Assembly: GCF_014205635.1 (NCBI RefSeq)
Contig: NZ_JACIIV010000004.1
Coordinates: forward strand, 105,410 to 169,409
Direction of reading: 5' to 3'
Length of the DNA stretch: 64,000 nt
From: Polymorphobacter multimanifer
GTDB taxonomy: Bacteria; Pseudomonadota; Alphaproteobacteria; Sphingomonadales; Sphingomonadaceae
The notes beneath the pieces are model-generated. The model did no database searches. It was not told where the DNA came from and saw only the letters and a program-made list of their open reading frames with translations. The translations under genes and the position numbers were made by a program. Every line of letters starts with the position of its first letter. Position 1 is the first letter of the stretch. Below, piece by piece: positions 7,596 to 15,998 of the stretch.

Positions 7596-8740
7596 AGCGT
7601 GGTCGCATCGGTGGGCAGGCCGAGGCCGACGCGGCCGGTCAGCTCCCAGGTGGGGGGTGCCACCATGATGTGCTGGGTGCAGACATGCGCATCGCGGAAG
7701 CGGCGCTGCAGCGGGTGCTTGCTGTAGACGGCGGTGCCCCCCGCCATGTCATAGGCGGCGCGCACCACATCGGCGGCGGTGCGGGTGAGATGGGTGGCGG
7801 CCTGGCGAAGCTTTGCGCGCGCCTCGACACCGATGGGGTTGCCGGTGAGCGCCTCGGCCCAGCCGCGCTCGATGCTCGCATGCGCCAGTGCGCGCGCGGC
7901 TTCGAGCCGGGCATCGATCTGCGAAAACTCCGCCTGCACCGTGCCGCGCTCGGCGAGGGTGCGGCTGGAGCCTTGCGCCTTTTTGGCGGTGGCGAGCGAT
8001 TTCAGATCGTCGAGCGCAGCGCGGGCATTGCCGGCCGCGACTGCGGCAATGCCGAGCGCCAGCAGCCCGAACGGCGGGAAGGCATGGAGCGGGGCGGAAC
8101 TGCGCGGGGTGTCGGTGAGGAAGGAGACGCTTCGGCTGGCGGGGATGCGCACATCCTGCACCGCCATGTCCCCCGAGCCGGTGCCGCGCAGGCCCGAGGC
8201 GTCCCAGGTGTCGATCAGCTCGACATCCTCGCGCCGGAAGAACATCATCCGATGGTCGGGCCCGCCGTTCGGCAGCGTGCGGAGCGTTCCATCGTCGAAG
8301 ATCATGGCGCCGCCGAGCAGCCATTGGCAGTTGGCCGAGCCCGAGGCCCAGGCCCAGCGGCCCGAGACGACGAAATCATCCCCATCCGCCTGCGCCTTGC
8401 CGAGCGGCGCGAAAACGCCGCCTGAAATCCCGGCGGGATCGGAAAACATTTCGGCGGCATGCTCGGCGGGCAGCCACGCGGCGGCAAGGGCTGTCGTGCT
8501 GGCGATCATCGTGCACCAGCCGGTGGCGGCATCGGCGGCACCGATCGTCTCCAGCACGTCGAAGAAGGTGCGCGCGGTCGTTTCGCCGCCGCCGAACGCC
8601 GCCGGCACGGTCATCCGGAACAGCCCGGCCAGTGCAAGCTGGTTCGCGAGATCGGCAGGCAGGCGACGCGCGGCCTCGGTCTCGGCGGCGCGCGCGGCGA
8701 TGGTGGGGGTTAGATCGCGGGCGTTGTCGAGCAGCGTCAT
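7592..8740 (-). CDS. Acyl-CoA dehydrogenase-like flavoprotein (monooxygenase-type)
   Basis: The 382-residue protein has the acyl-CoA dehydrogenase fold: VPAAFGGGETTARTFFDVLETIGAADAATGW in the N-terminal helical domain, SGRWAWASGSANCQW in the middle beta domain and a helical C-terminus with GGTAVYSKHPLQRRFRDAH. The last segment resembles flavin-dependent monooxygenases of the HsaA/DszC group more than classical dehydrogenases, so it may hydroxylate its substrate with reduced flavin. Its start overlaps the stop of the first dehydrogenase gene, so it lies in one operon with it. Confidence 0.87.
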   Translation of the reverse strand: MTLLDNARDLTPTIAARAAETEAARRLPADLANQLALAGLFRMTVPAAFGGGETTARTFFDVLETIGAADAATGWCTMIASTTALAAAWLPAEHAAEMFSDPAGISGGVFAPLGKAQADGDDFVVSGRWAWASGSANCQWLLGGAMIFDDGTLRTLPNGGPDHRMMFFRREDVELIDTWDASGLRGTGSGDMAVQDVRIPASRSVSFLTDTPRSSAPLHAFPPFGLLALGIAAVAAGNARAALDDLKSLATAKKAQGSSRTLAERGTVQAEFSQIDARLEAARALAHASIERGWAEALTGNPIGVEARAKLRQAATHLTRTAADVVRAAYDMAGGTAVYSKHPLQRRFRDAHVCTQHIMVAPPTWELTGRVGLGLPTDATTL

Positions 8741-9903
8741 AGCTTCATCAGGCTCGCGAGATTGTTGCGCTGCATGTCCGACGAGCCGCCGACGATCGGC
8801 ATACCGAGCAGATCCCGCACATGGCGCTCGACCTCGAAAGCGTCCGACAGGCCATAGGCGCCGAGCACCTGCTGGCAGGTTAGCGCAATCTCGACGCCGG
8901 AATCGGCAACGAACAGCTTCGCCATGCTTGTCTCGGTCGAACACGGGCGCCCTTCCTGCGCCAGCCAGGCGGCATGGTAGAGCATGTGGCGCCCCGCCTG
9001 CAGTTTGGTGCGGGCCGTTACGAGCTTGTGGCGGACCGACTGGTGCTGGCTGATCGGCTTGCCGAACTGCACGCGGTTCTGGGCATAGTCCCAGGCCTCG
9101 TCGAGGGCGGCGCGGGCGATGCCGAGCGCCACTGCGGTGATTTCCAGCTTCTCGACATCGAGCGCACGGCCGGCGAGCAGCTTCCAGCCCTTGTTCCAGT
9201 TGGCCTCGCCGCCGACGATCGCGGATTTGGGAAGACGAACATCGTCGAAATACACGTCCATCGAGGCGGTGTAGCGCAGGTTGGCATGGTGGATGGCTTG
9301 CATCGACACGCCGGGTGCATCGGTGGGGATGAGGACGAAGCTCAGATTCCTGTAGCGGTCCCCCGGCTCGCCGCTGCGCACCAGCGTGTAGATCTGATGG
9401 CACCAGTCGGCCCCCGTGCACCAGCGCTTGGCGCCGGTGATGACGATCTCGTCCCCTTCCATCCGCGCCCGCGTTCCCACACTCGCGAGATCGCCGCCGA
9501 CATCGGGCTCCGAAAGCCCATAGGCGAAGAAGAGCTCGCCGCGCGCCAGCTTGGGCAGGAACTCCGCCTTCTGCTCGGGCGAGCCATTTTCCGAAAGGTT
9601 CATGCCGCCGTAGAAGGCCGTGTGGATGAACGGCCCGGCGAGGCACGGCCCGGCGCGCGCCAGTTCCTCGATCACGGCGATGGCAGCGATGATGTCCTGC
9701 CCGGCCCCACCATATTCCTCCGGCACGGTGAGGGCGGTGAGCCCAAGCGTGTTGAGTTCGGCATAGACATCGCGCGGCCAGCGGCTGTCCCGGTCCCATT
9801 GCTGGCGGGCTTCGCGCGGCGCGTGCTGGGCGATGAAGCGCTCGATGGTGGCGCGCAGCGCCTGCACATGCTCGGGCTCGTCGGTGAAGGTCTGGAAGCT
9901 CAT
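8737..9903 (-). CDS. Acyl-CoA dehydrogenase
   Basis: The 388-residue FAD enzyme would introduce a trans-2 double bond into acyl-CoA thioesters. It shows VPEEYGGAGQD near residue 60, the FAD/substrate loop FAYGLSEPDVGGDL, and ITGAKRWCTGADW in the middle domain. The C-terminal signature reads IVGGSSDMQRN, so the glutamate of the common EGTxxIQ motif is replaced. In such variants the base usually sits on another helix. The gene is coupled by ATGA overlaps to the crotonase-like gene upstream and the second flavoprotein downstream. The acyl chain acted on is unknown. Confidence 0.92.
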   Translation of the reverse strand: MSFQTFTDEPEHVQALRATIERFIAQHAPREARQQWDRDSRWPRDVYAELNTLGLTALTVPEEYGGAGQDIIAAIAVIEELARAGPCLAGPFIHTAFYGGMNLSENGSPEQKAEFLPKLARGELFFAYGLSEPDVGGDLASVGTRARMEGDEIVITGAKRWCTGADWCHQIYTLVRSGEPGDRYRNLSFVLIPTDAPGVSMQAIHHANLRYTASMDVYFDDVRLPKSAIVGGEANWNKGWKLLAGRALDVEKLEITAVALGIARAALDEAWDYAQNRVQFGKPISQHQSVRHKLVTARTKLQAGRHMLYHAAWLAQEGRPCSTETSMAKLFVADSGVEIALTCQQVLGAYGLSDAFEVERHVRDLLGMPIVGGSSDMQRNNLASLMKL

Positions 9904-10694
9904 TCGCCGCTCAATTTTGCGGGGCGCCGCTCGCGCATGGCGGCAACCGCCTCGGCGCGGTCGGCGGTGAGGTTGGACATCATCTCATAGGCGATGCTGG
10001 CGTCCATCATCTGCGCCACCGCGGCCTTCAAAGGCTGGTTGGTGATCGTCTTGGTCCAGCGCACCGCCCAGCGCGGATTGGCCTGCAGCTTGCCCACGAT
10101 CTCGGCCACCTTGGCATCGAGCTGGTCGGTGGGGACGGCGTGGTTGATGAGGCCGATGCGCGCCGCTTCGGGAGCTTTCAGCAGATCGCCGGTGAGCAGA
10201 TACTCCTTGGCACGGGCATAGCCGATGAGCTGCGGCCAGATCACCGCCCCGCCATCGCCCGCCACCAGCCCGACCTTGACATGCGGATCGCCGATCACGG
10301 CATTCTCGTCGGCGATGATGATGTCGCACAGCAGGGCGATGGTGGCGCCGAGCCCGGCGGCAGCGCCGTTCAAGCGGCAGATGACCGGCTTTTCGATATC
10401 GAGCAGCGAAGTGACGATCCGCTTGGCATCCCAGCCGATATCGCGGAACTTGCGCGGGTCGGCGATCTGCTCGGCGAACCAGTCGAAATCGCCGCCGGCG
10501 CAGAAGGCGCGGCCATGGCCGGTGAGGATGATGATGTCCGACTCCGGATCGTGCTGGAGATCGGTGAACACCCGTGCCAGCTCGTCGTGGAGCAGCGCAT
10601 CGACGCCATTGACCGGGCCGGGGGCGGCGATTGTCGCGGTGAGCACCCTGCCCTCGCGGCTGAAGCGGAAGCGCTCGTAGCTGTCGAATGCCAT
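9900..10694 (-). CDS. Enoyl-CoA hydratase/isomerase family (crotonase-like) protein
   Basis: The 264-residue crotonase-fold protein is first in a coupled operon. The oxyanion-hole region GHGRAFCAGGDF is clear. Both catalytic glutamates of classical enoyl-CoA hydratase appear replaced: the GGGCELAMMCD region reads AAGLGATIALLCD, and FGQPEI reads IGDPHV before KVGLVAGDGGAVIWP. This variant is common among proteins annotated as enoyl-CoA hydratases, but the reaction may differ (isomerase, thioester hydrolase or other). The start at 10694 follows GGGGAGAG. Two flavoproteins and probably a GNAT gene follow with overlapping ends. Confidence 0.88.
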   Translation of the reverse strand: MAFDSYERFRFSREGRVLTATIAAPGPVNGVDALLHDELARVFTDLQHDPESDIIILTGHGRAFCAGGDFDWFAEQIADPRKFRDIGWDAKRIVTSLLDIEKPVICRLNGAAAGLGATIALLCDIIIADENAVIGDPHVKVGLVAGDGGAVIWPQLIGYARAKEYLLTGDLLKAPEAARIGLINHAVPTDQLDAKVAEIVGKLQANPRWAVRWTKTITNQPLKAAVAQMMDASIAYEMMSNLTADRAEAVAAMRERRPAKLSGE

Positions 10695-10761
10695 GCTCTC
10701 TCCCCGCGCAGGCCCGGCTGCATTGTCCGGGGCTTGCATCTTCATACTGGGTTGCTGCGAC

Positions 10762-10787
10762 AGCTTCGGCAAGCTGGCAATTTTGCC
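10762..10787. promoter_or_regulatory. Adjacent dyads in a divergent promoter region
   Basis: In the 135-base gap between the crotonase operon (minus) and the Wzz-like gene (plus) lie two abutting inverted repeats, AGCTTCGGCAAGCT and GGCAATTTTGCC. This is the size and placement of a repressor operator, but no regulator gene is adjacent. Confidence 0.3.
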
Positions 10788-10829
10788 GCATGATGGACGC
10801 GCTTGCCGGCCTGTGCCATTGCGCGAGCG

Positions 10830-11795
10830 ATGCATGGGGCCGATGATCTCGACAGGCAGACGCCGCTGTTGCCGCGGCTGCTGGCGCCCTTGCGGCAGCG
10901 CTGGTGGCTGATGCCGCTGGGTGCGTTGCTGGTGACGGCGCTGATGCTCGTCTATCTGCTGCGCGCCCAACCGGTATGGACGGCGGAGATGCAGGTTTAT
11001 CCCGCACCCGCCACCGCCGGCGTAGCGGCGCGGCGCGGGCTGGCGGGGCTGGCATCACAGGCCGGAGGCGGGCTGGCCGCCCTGACCGGCAGCCTTGGCG
11101 GCGGCGATTCCGCCCCGCCGTTCCGCTATTTTCTCGATGGTCTCACCTCGGCCGGCGTTGCCGAGCAACTGGCGAGCGACGAGGCCCTGCTGCGGCAGAT
11201 GTTTCCGGCCGAATGGGATGCCGCCGGCCGCCGCTGGCGCCAGCCGGAAAGCCTGCGCCGATCGATTCGTGACGGGCTGTTCGGGCTGTTCGGGCTGCCG
11301 ATTGCCCCCTGGACGCCGCCCGATGCGGCGCGGGTGCGCGAGTTCGTGGCTGCGGCGGTGCTGGTGCGCACCAGTGTGCGGTCGCCGCTTGTATCGATCA
11401 GCCTGTCGCACCCCGACAGGGCCTTTGCCACGCTGCTGCTCACCCGCGTCGTGGCGGCGGCGGATGACGAGCTTCGCGCCGCGGCGCGGCTGCGCGCGGA
11501 AGGCAATATCCGCTATCTCACCGACCAGCTTCGCAGCGCGCGCAGTGTGGACATGCGCGAGACGATCGTGACTTCGCTTTCCGAGGAAGAGCGCGGTGCC
11601 ATGCTGAGCATGGTGCCCCTGCCCTTTGCCGCCGAGACCTTCATCGCGCCGCATGTCGGGCGCTGGCCGACAAGCCCCCGGCCGCTGCCGCTGCTGTTGG
11701 CGGCGCTGGTGGTGGGGGTGCTGCTTGGAGCAACAACGGCCTTCTGGCTGGGCTGGCGCAGCCGGCACCGGCGGGCGGCCGCAACAGCCTTCTAG
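10830..11795 (+). CDS. Wzz-like polysaccharide chain-length/co-polymerase protein
   Basis: The protein of about 321 residues has one hydrophobic segment near residues 25-45 (LMPLGALLVTALMLVYLL), a long periplasmic part with helical, charged sequence, and a second membrane segment near the C-terminus (PLLLAALVVGVLLGATTAFWLGW). This topology is that of Wzz/PCP proteins, which set polysaccharide chain length in the inner membrane. The start at 10830 is chosen just before the basic membrane-flanking sequence; no strong ribosome site is visible. Its end overlaps the convergent GT8 gene by 4 bases. Neighbouring glycosyltransferases and a flippase fit this role. Confidence 0.72.
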   Translation: MHGADDLDRQTPLLPRLLAPLRQRWWLMPLGALLVTALMLVYLLRAQPVWTAEMQVYPAPATAGVAARRGLAGLASQAGGGLAALTGSLGGGDSAPPFRYFLDGLTSAGVAEQLASDEALLRQMFPAEWDAAGRRWRQPESLRRSIRDGLFGLFGLPIAPWTPPDAARVREFVAAAVLVRTSVRSPLVSISLSHPDRAFATLLLTRVVAAADDELRAAARLRAEGNIRYLTDQLRSARSVDMRETIVTSLSEEERGAMLSMVPLPFAAETFIAPHVGRWPTSPRPLPLLLAALVVGVLLGATTAFWLGWRSRHRRAAATAF

Positions 11796-12688
11796 CGACC
11801 CCGGAGCTGCCGGAACAGCCGCTCGACGGGCGCCGGCAGCAGCCGCCGCACCAGGGTCTTGATGCTGAAATCATCGGCCAGCCGGCTGCGAAAGGCGGTC
11901 TGGTTGCGATACTGCCAGTAGCGCTGCTTCATGGGGTGGTGGTCATTGAGCTGCCAAGGCTTTGACGAACCGGTGAAGTGGACGATCAACGGGTCGCGCA
12001 CCGCTTCGGCGACCGCTTCGGCGCCGAAGGTGGCGATGGCATCGCTCTGGTCGGGCTGCCAGAAATTGCTGATGACATTGTGGCGGGGGTGGAGGCGCAG
12101 CCAGTCCCCGTCCAGCACGGCGTTGAGGCCGCACTGATCGGCAAAGCGGATCGCGTGCGGGGCGGCGCGGATGCGCTCGATGACGGTATGGCGCAGCGAC
12201 CGGGCGCGCCAGGCATCGAGCCCGAGCAGCATCACGCCCGAGTTGAAATAGCCTGAATCCGGCCGCATGCGGAGGCCGGGGTGCGGGGCGGCGCCGGGAT
12301 TTTCGACCGCACCGATCGCGTGGCTGCCAAGGTCGGTCGCCAGCAGCGGCGCGAGATCGCCAAGCACGATGAGATCGGAATCGAGGTAGAGCGCTTGCGG
12401 CGCATCGATCACATCGGCGGCGAACAGCCGGTAATAGGCGCTGCGCGCGAGATGGCCGACGACCGGCAGTGCGGCAAAGGCGCTATCCGGCAAATGATGG
12501 CTGGTGACGGGGTGCGGCACGCCGGCAGTGAGCCGCGCCAGTGCCTCGCCGTCGATATCGGTGTGGAGAATGTGGAAGTGGAATGCCAGGCCCGCATTGT
12601 TGACCAGCAGCGAGGCCAGCGCGGTGGCCATGTGCGGCAGATAGGCCCTGTCGGCGGCGAAGAGGATGTGGTGGACGGGCGGGCGCAT
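11792..12688 (-). CDS. Glycosyltransferase family 8
   Basis: The 298-residue retaining glycosyltransferase moves a hexose from a nucleotide sugar onto a glycan. N-terminal HHILFAADRAYLPHMATALASLL matches the nucleotide-binding start of GT8 (LpsJ/glycogenin-like) proteins. The metal-binding DxD is in LYLDSDLIVLGDL, and GYFNSGVMLLGLDAWR is the usual acceptor-side motif. No membrane segment is present. The donor and acceptor are unknown; the setting suggests surface polysaccharide or lipopolysaccharide core. It is divergent from the flippase gene with only 35 bases between starts. Confidence 0.88.
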   Translation of the reverse strand: MRPPVHHILFAADRAYLPHMATALASLLVNNAGLAFHFHILHTDIDGEALARLTAGVPHPVTSHHLPDSAFAALPVVGHLARSAYYRLFAADVIDAPQALYLDSDLIVLGDLAPLLATDLGSHAIGAVENPGAAPHPGLRMRPDSGYFNSGVMLLGLDAWRARSLRHTVIERIRAAPHAIRFADQCGLNAVLDGDWLRLHPRHNVISNFWQPDQSDAIATFGAEAVAEAVRDPLIVHFTGSSKPWQLNDHHPMKQRYWQYRNQTAFRSRLADDFSIKTLVRRLLPAPVERLFRQLRGR

Positions 12689-12723
12689 GACGCGCGCTGT
12701 GGCACAACCCCGGCGGCGCGGCT

Positions 12724-14082
12724 ATGGCACTGTCCATGGATGACGTGCGACCGGGGGTGCGGAAACGATTGGGCGCCGGGCTGAGCGCTGCGGTGGCGCG
12801 GCGTCCGGTGCTGGCCAGCATTGCGCGCAATGCCGGCTGGCAGGTTTCGGACCGGGTGCTGCGCATGGGCGTGGGCGTGTTCGTGAGCGTGTGGATCGCG
12901 CGCACCCTTGGCCCTGCGGATTTTGGCGCGCTCGGCTGGATGCAGGCGCTGGCCGGGCTGTTTCTTGCAGTCACTTCGCTGGGGATGGCCGAGATCATGG
13001 TGCGCGAGCTGGTGCGTGCGCCCGAGGATGCGCCGGAACTGATGGGCACCGCCCTTGCCATGCAGCTCGCCGGTGGCAGCATCGGCTATGGCCTGCTGAT
13101 CATTACGGTGATGCTGCTGCGCCCCGGGGACGGCGACACGCTGCTGCTCGCGCTGGTGCTCGGCATCGGGCTGGTGGCGCAGGCGAGCGATGTGGTGCGC
13201 TACTGGCATGATGCCCGGCTGGAAAGCCGCTATGCCATTTGGGTCACCAACGGGGTCTTTGCCGTGGTGAGCCTGGTGCGGGTGGCGTTGCTGCTTGCCG
13301 GGGCGCCGCTGCTGGCGTTTGCGATCATGATCAGCGTGGAGGCGGTGCTGACGGCAGCGGCGCTGCTCGTGCTGCAGAGCCGGCGGCAAGGCGGGTTGTT
13401 CCAGTGGAAGCCGCGGCTGGCGCGGGCACGGAGGCTGCTGGGGGAAAGCTGGCCGCTGCTGTTCGCCAGCATCGCCGTGCTCATCAACATGCGGATCGAC
13501 CAGGTGATGCTCGGCGAAATGGCCAGCAACACGGCGGTGGGCCTTTATACGGCGGCGGTGCGGCTGAGCGAGATCTGGTACTTCGTGCCGATGGTGATCG
13601 TGGCTTCGGCGTTTCCGGCGCTGGTGGCGGTGCATGGCAAGGACGAGCGCGCCGCCAACTGGCAATGGCGGCGGCTCTATGCGTTGATGTTCTGGATGGC
13701 GCTGGCGGCCGGCATGGGGGCGAGCGTGCTCGCGCGGCTGGTGGTGACGCTGCTCTATGGTGCCGATTACGCCGGTGCCGGCGCCGTGCTCGAGGTGCAC
13801 ATCTGGTCGGGGCTCGGGGTATGCCTGGGTGCGGTGTGGAGCAAATGGATGCTGCTCGAGGGCAAGCTGCGGCTCACGCTCTTCGTCCATGTCATGTCGG
13901 CGGTGACCAACATCGGCTGCAACCTGTGGTTGATCCCCGACTATGGCGCGATGGGCGCGGCGATGGCGACGCTGATCGCTTCGCTGCTGTCGGCCTTCAT
14001 GAGCTTCTTCCTGCACCGGCCGTCGGTGGTGTTCGGCCATCTGGCAGCGGCGATCATGCCATGGCGGCTCGGAGCCGTTTGA
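12724..14082 (+). CDS. Polysaccharide flippase (Wzx-like, MOP family)
   Basis: The 452-residue integral membrane protein has about twelve hydrophobic segments. It begins with NAGWQVSDRVLRMGVGVFVSVWIARTLGPADFGALGW, the typical first helices of oligosaccharide flippases, and contains MRIDQVMLGEMASNTAVGLYTAAVRLSEIWYF, a conserved MATE/PST-type segment. Such proteins move undecaprenyl-linked repeat units across the inner membrane. Two in-frame starts (12724, 12736) are possible. Its 3' end overlaps the convergent glycosyltransferase gene by 29 bases. Confidence 0.87.
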   Translation: MALSMDDVRPGVRKRLGAGLSAAVARRPVLASIARNAGWQVSDRVLRMGVGVFVSVWIARTLGPADFGALGWMQALAGLFLAVTSLGMAEIMVRELVRAPEDAPELMGTALAMQLAGGSIGYGLLIITVMLLRPGDGDTLLLALVLGIGLVAQASDVVRYWHDARLESRYAIWVTNGVFAVVSLVRVALLLAGAPLLAFAIMISVEAVLTAAALLVLQSRRQGGLFQWKPRLARARRLLGESWPLLFASIAVLINMRIDQVMLGEMASNTAVGLYTAAVRLSEIWYFVPMVIVASAFPALVAVHGKDERAANWQWRRLYALMFWMALAAGMGASVLARLVVTLLYGADYAGAGAVLEVHIWSGLGVCLGAVWSKWMLLEGKLRLTLFVHVMSAVTNIGCNLWLIPDYGAMGAAMATLIASLLSAFMSFFLHRPSVVFGHLAAAIMPWRLGAV

Positions 14083-14995
14083 GCGGGCGAGCGAGCCAGG
14101 GGCGCTTCCTGATCTGCAGGCGGAGCCAGGTCGCGGCGGTGAGATCGAAGCTGTGGCGCTCGAGCAGGCGGTCGAGCGTGTCGGTGTCCCGGCCTTGCGG
14201 GGGCGTGAGCGGAAAGGCCAGCGGCGCCGGGCGCTGCGCGCGCACCGCCGCCGGCGCCTCGCCGATGGTGTGCGTCGCCTCGGCATCGAAGCCGATGTTC
14301 TCCACGAGCGACACCGAGGGCAGGACGCAGCTCATCCCCGCCAGGCGGCATGCTAGCACCCATTGATAATCCCAGGTGTCGAGGCTGCCGCTGGCCACCT
14401 GCCCGAGCCTGTCGATGAACATGTCGGCGGCAAGCTGCCGGCGGCCGAACCCGGCGCGGAAGGCGGGGAGCACCGCCGGCCAGTTCGACAGCGCGACATC
14501 GAAATGCGCCCAGGCCCGCCGCCAGCTCGCCCAGCCCCAGATCTGCGGATAGCCGGTGTAGCCCCAGCTCGCCCCATCGGCGGGAAGATGGCTGGCGACG
14601 AGGTTGATGCCGCCGATCATCCCGACCTGCGGATCGTCGCGGTGGCGTTCGAGCTGATCGTCGCAGAAGGCGAAAAAATCGGGCGTGGGCAGGATATCGT
14701 CTTCGAGGATGATGCCCTCGGGCTCGTGCGCGAAGAACCAGTCGATGGCGCCCGCCACGCCATGCTTGCAGCCGAGATTGGCATCGCGGAACAGCGTGTG
14801 CACGTCGCACGGCCAATCGACGCCGGTGGCGATGCTGCGCACTGCCGCACAGCGCTCGGCTTCGCCGGCGCGCGATGGGCGGGGGCCATCGGCAGCGACA
14901 TAGAGCTTCGGCGGGCGCGCGGCGCGGAGGCGCTCCATGACGGCAGCGGTCTTCTCCGGCCGGTTGAAAACGATGAGGAGGACCGGTGAGCGCAT
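14054..14995 (-). CDS. Glycosyltransferase (GT-A fold)
   Basis: The 313-residue protein opens with SPVLLIVFNRPEKTAAVMERLRAARPPKLYVAADGPR, the nucleotide-sugar-binding unit of a GT-A transferase. It has an acidic LEDDILPTPDFF metal-binding motif near residue 100 and GYPQIWGWASWRRAW downstream. This set is found in glycosyltransferases related to GT2 that often accompany O-antigen or exopolysaccharide genes. It lies 20 bases downstream of the UDP-glucuronate decarboxylase gene on the same strand, so the two probably form an operon. A xylose or related sugar donor is plausible but only inferred. Confidence 0.75.
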   Translation of the reverse strand: MRSPVLLIVFNRPEKTAAVMERLRAARPPKLYVAADGPRPSRAGEAERCAAVRSIATGVDWPCDVHTLFRDANLGCKHGVAGAIDWFFAHEPEGIILEDDILPTPDFFAFCDDQLERHRDDPQVGMIGGINLVASHLPADGASWGYTGYPQIWGWASWRRAWAHFDVALSNWPAVLPAFRAGFGRRQLAADMFIDRLGQVASGSLDTWDYQWVLACRLAGMSCVLPSVSLVENIGFDAEATHTIGEAPAAVRAQRPAPLAFPLTPPQGRDTDTLDRLLERHSFDLTAATWLRLQIRKRPWLARPLKRLRAAMA

Positions 14996-15015
14996 CGATG
15001 GGGCGCGAACGCCGC

Positions 15016-15957
15016 TCAGCCGCCGAGGCGCGTGCGGAAATAGGCGATGGTGCGTGCGAGCCCGTCGTCAAGCGGCACGCGCGGTGCCCAGCCGAGCTTC
15101 GCGGCAGCCAGGGTGATGTCCGGCTGGCGCTGGCGCGGATCATCCTGCGGCAGCGGCATGAAGCGGAGCTTCGACGGGCCGCCGACCTGGCGCAGCACGG
15201 CTTCGGCGAGTGCCAGCATGGTGAACTCGCCGGGGTTGCCGATGTTGACCGGGCCGGTGAAGCCCTTTTCCGTTTCCATCAGCGCCACCATGCCGGTGAT
15301 GAGATCGTCGACATAGCAGAAGCTGCGGGTCTGTTGGCCGTCGCCGTAGATGGTGATGTCCTCGCCCTTCAGCGCCTGGACGATGAAGTTGGAAACGACG
15401 CGGCCATCACCCGGGTGCATGCGCGGGCCATAGGTGTTGAAGATGCGCATCACCTTGATGTCGAGGCCGTGCTGGCGGTGATAATCGAAGAAGAGCGTCT
15501 CGGCGCAGCGCTTGCCCTCGTCGTAGCAGCTGCGCGGGCCGATCGGATTGACGCGCCCCCAATAGCTCTCGGGCTGGGGGTGGATTTCCGGATCGCCATA
15601 GACCTCGCTGGTGGAGGCCTGCAGGATGCGGGCACGCAACCGCTTGGCGAGGCCGAGCATGTTGATGGCACCGTGCACGCTGGTCTTGGTCGTCTGCACC
15701 GGGTCATGCTGATAATGCACCGGGCTTGCCGGGCAGGCGAGATTGTAGATGGCATCGACCTCGACATAGAGCGGAAAGGTCACATCATGGCGCATCAGCT
15801 CGAAGCGCGGATGGCCGAGGAGATGCGCCACATTGGCCTTGGCGCCGGTGAAGAAATTGTCGAGGCAGATGACATCATGGCCGGCGCCGATCAGGACGTC
15901 GCACAGGTGCGAACCGAGGAAGCCGGCGCCGCCGGTGACAAGAATGCGTTTGGACAT
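15016..15957 (-). CDS. UDP-glucuronic acid decarboxylase (UDP-xylose synthase)
   Basis: The 313-residue extended SDR enzyme converts UDP-glucuronate to UDP-xylose using bound NAD. It shows the Rossmann motif [12 protein letters not shown] at the N-terminus, [22 protein letters not shown] and [10 protein letters not shown], and the catalytic YDEGK (Tyr-x-x-x-Lys), all characteristic of this enzyme as opposed to 4-epimerases. AAGGG lies a few bases upstream of the ATG at 15957. It supplies a nucleotide sugar to the neighbouring glycosyltransferase genes. Confidence 0.9.
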   Translation of the reverse strand: MSKRILVTGGAGFLGSHLCDVLIGAGHDVICLDNFFTGAKANVAHLLGHPRFELMRHDVTFPLYVEVDAIYNLACPASPVHYQHDPVQTTKTSVHGAINMLGLAKRLRARILQASTSEVYGDPEIHPQPESYWGRVNPIGPRSCYDEGKRCAETLFFDYHRQHGLDIKVMRIFNTYGPRMHPGDGRVVSNFIVQALKGEDITIYGDGQQTRSFCYVDDLITGMVALMETEKGFTGPVNIGNPGEFTMLALAEAVLRQVGGPSKLRFMPLPQDDPRQRQPDITLAAAKLGWAPRVPLDDGLARTIAYFRTRLGG

Positions 15958-15998
15958 GGCGACCCTTTAGGGGCAAGTGCCGCTTCGGGATAGATGTG

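Noticed and set aside
12409..14286. 625-codon minus-strand frame opposite the flippase
   Set aside because: His/Gln/Arg-rich shadow; the plus strand encodes a coherent multi-helix membrane protein.
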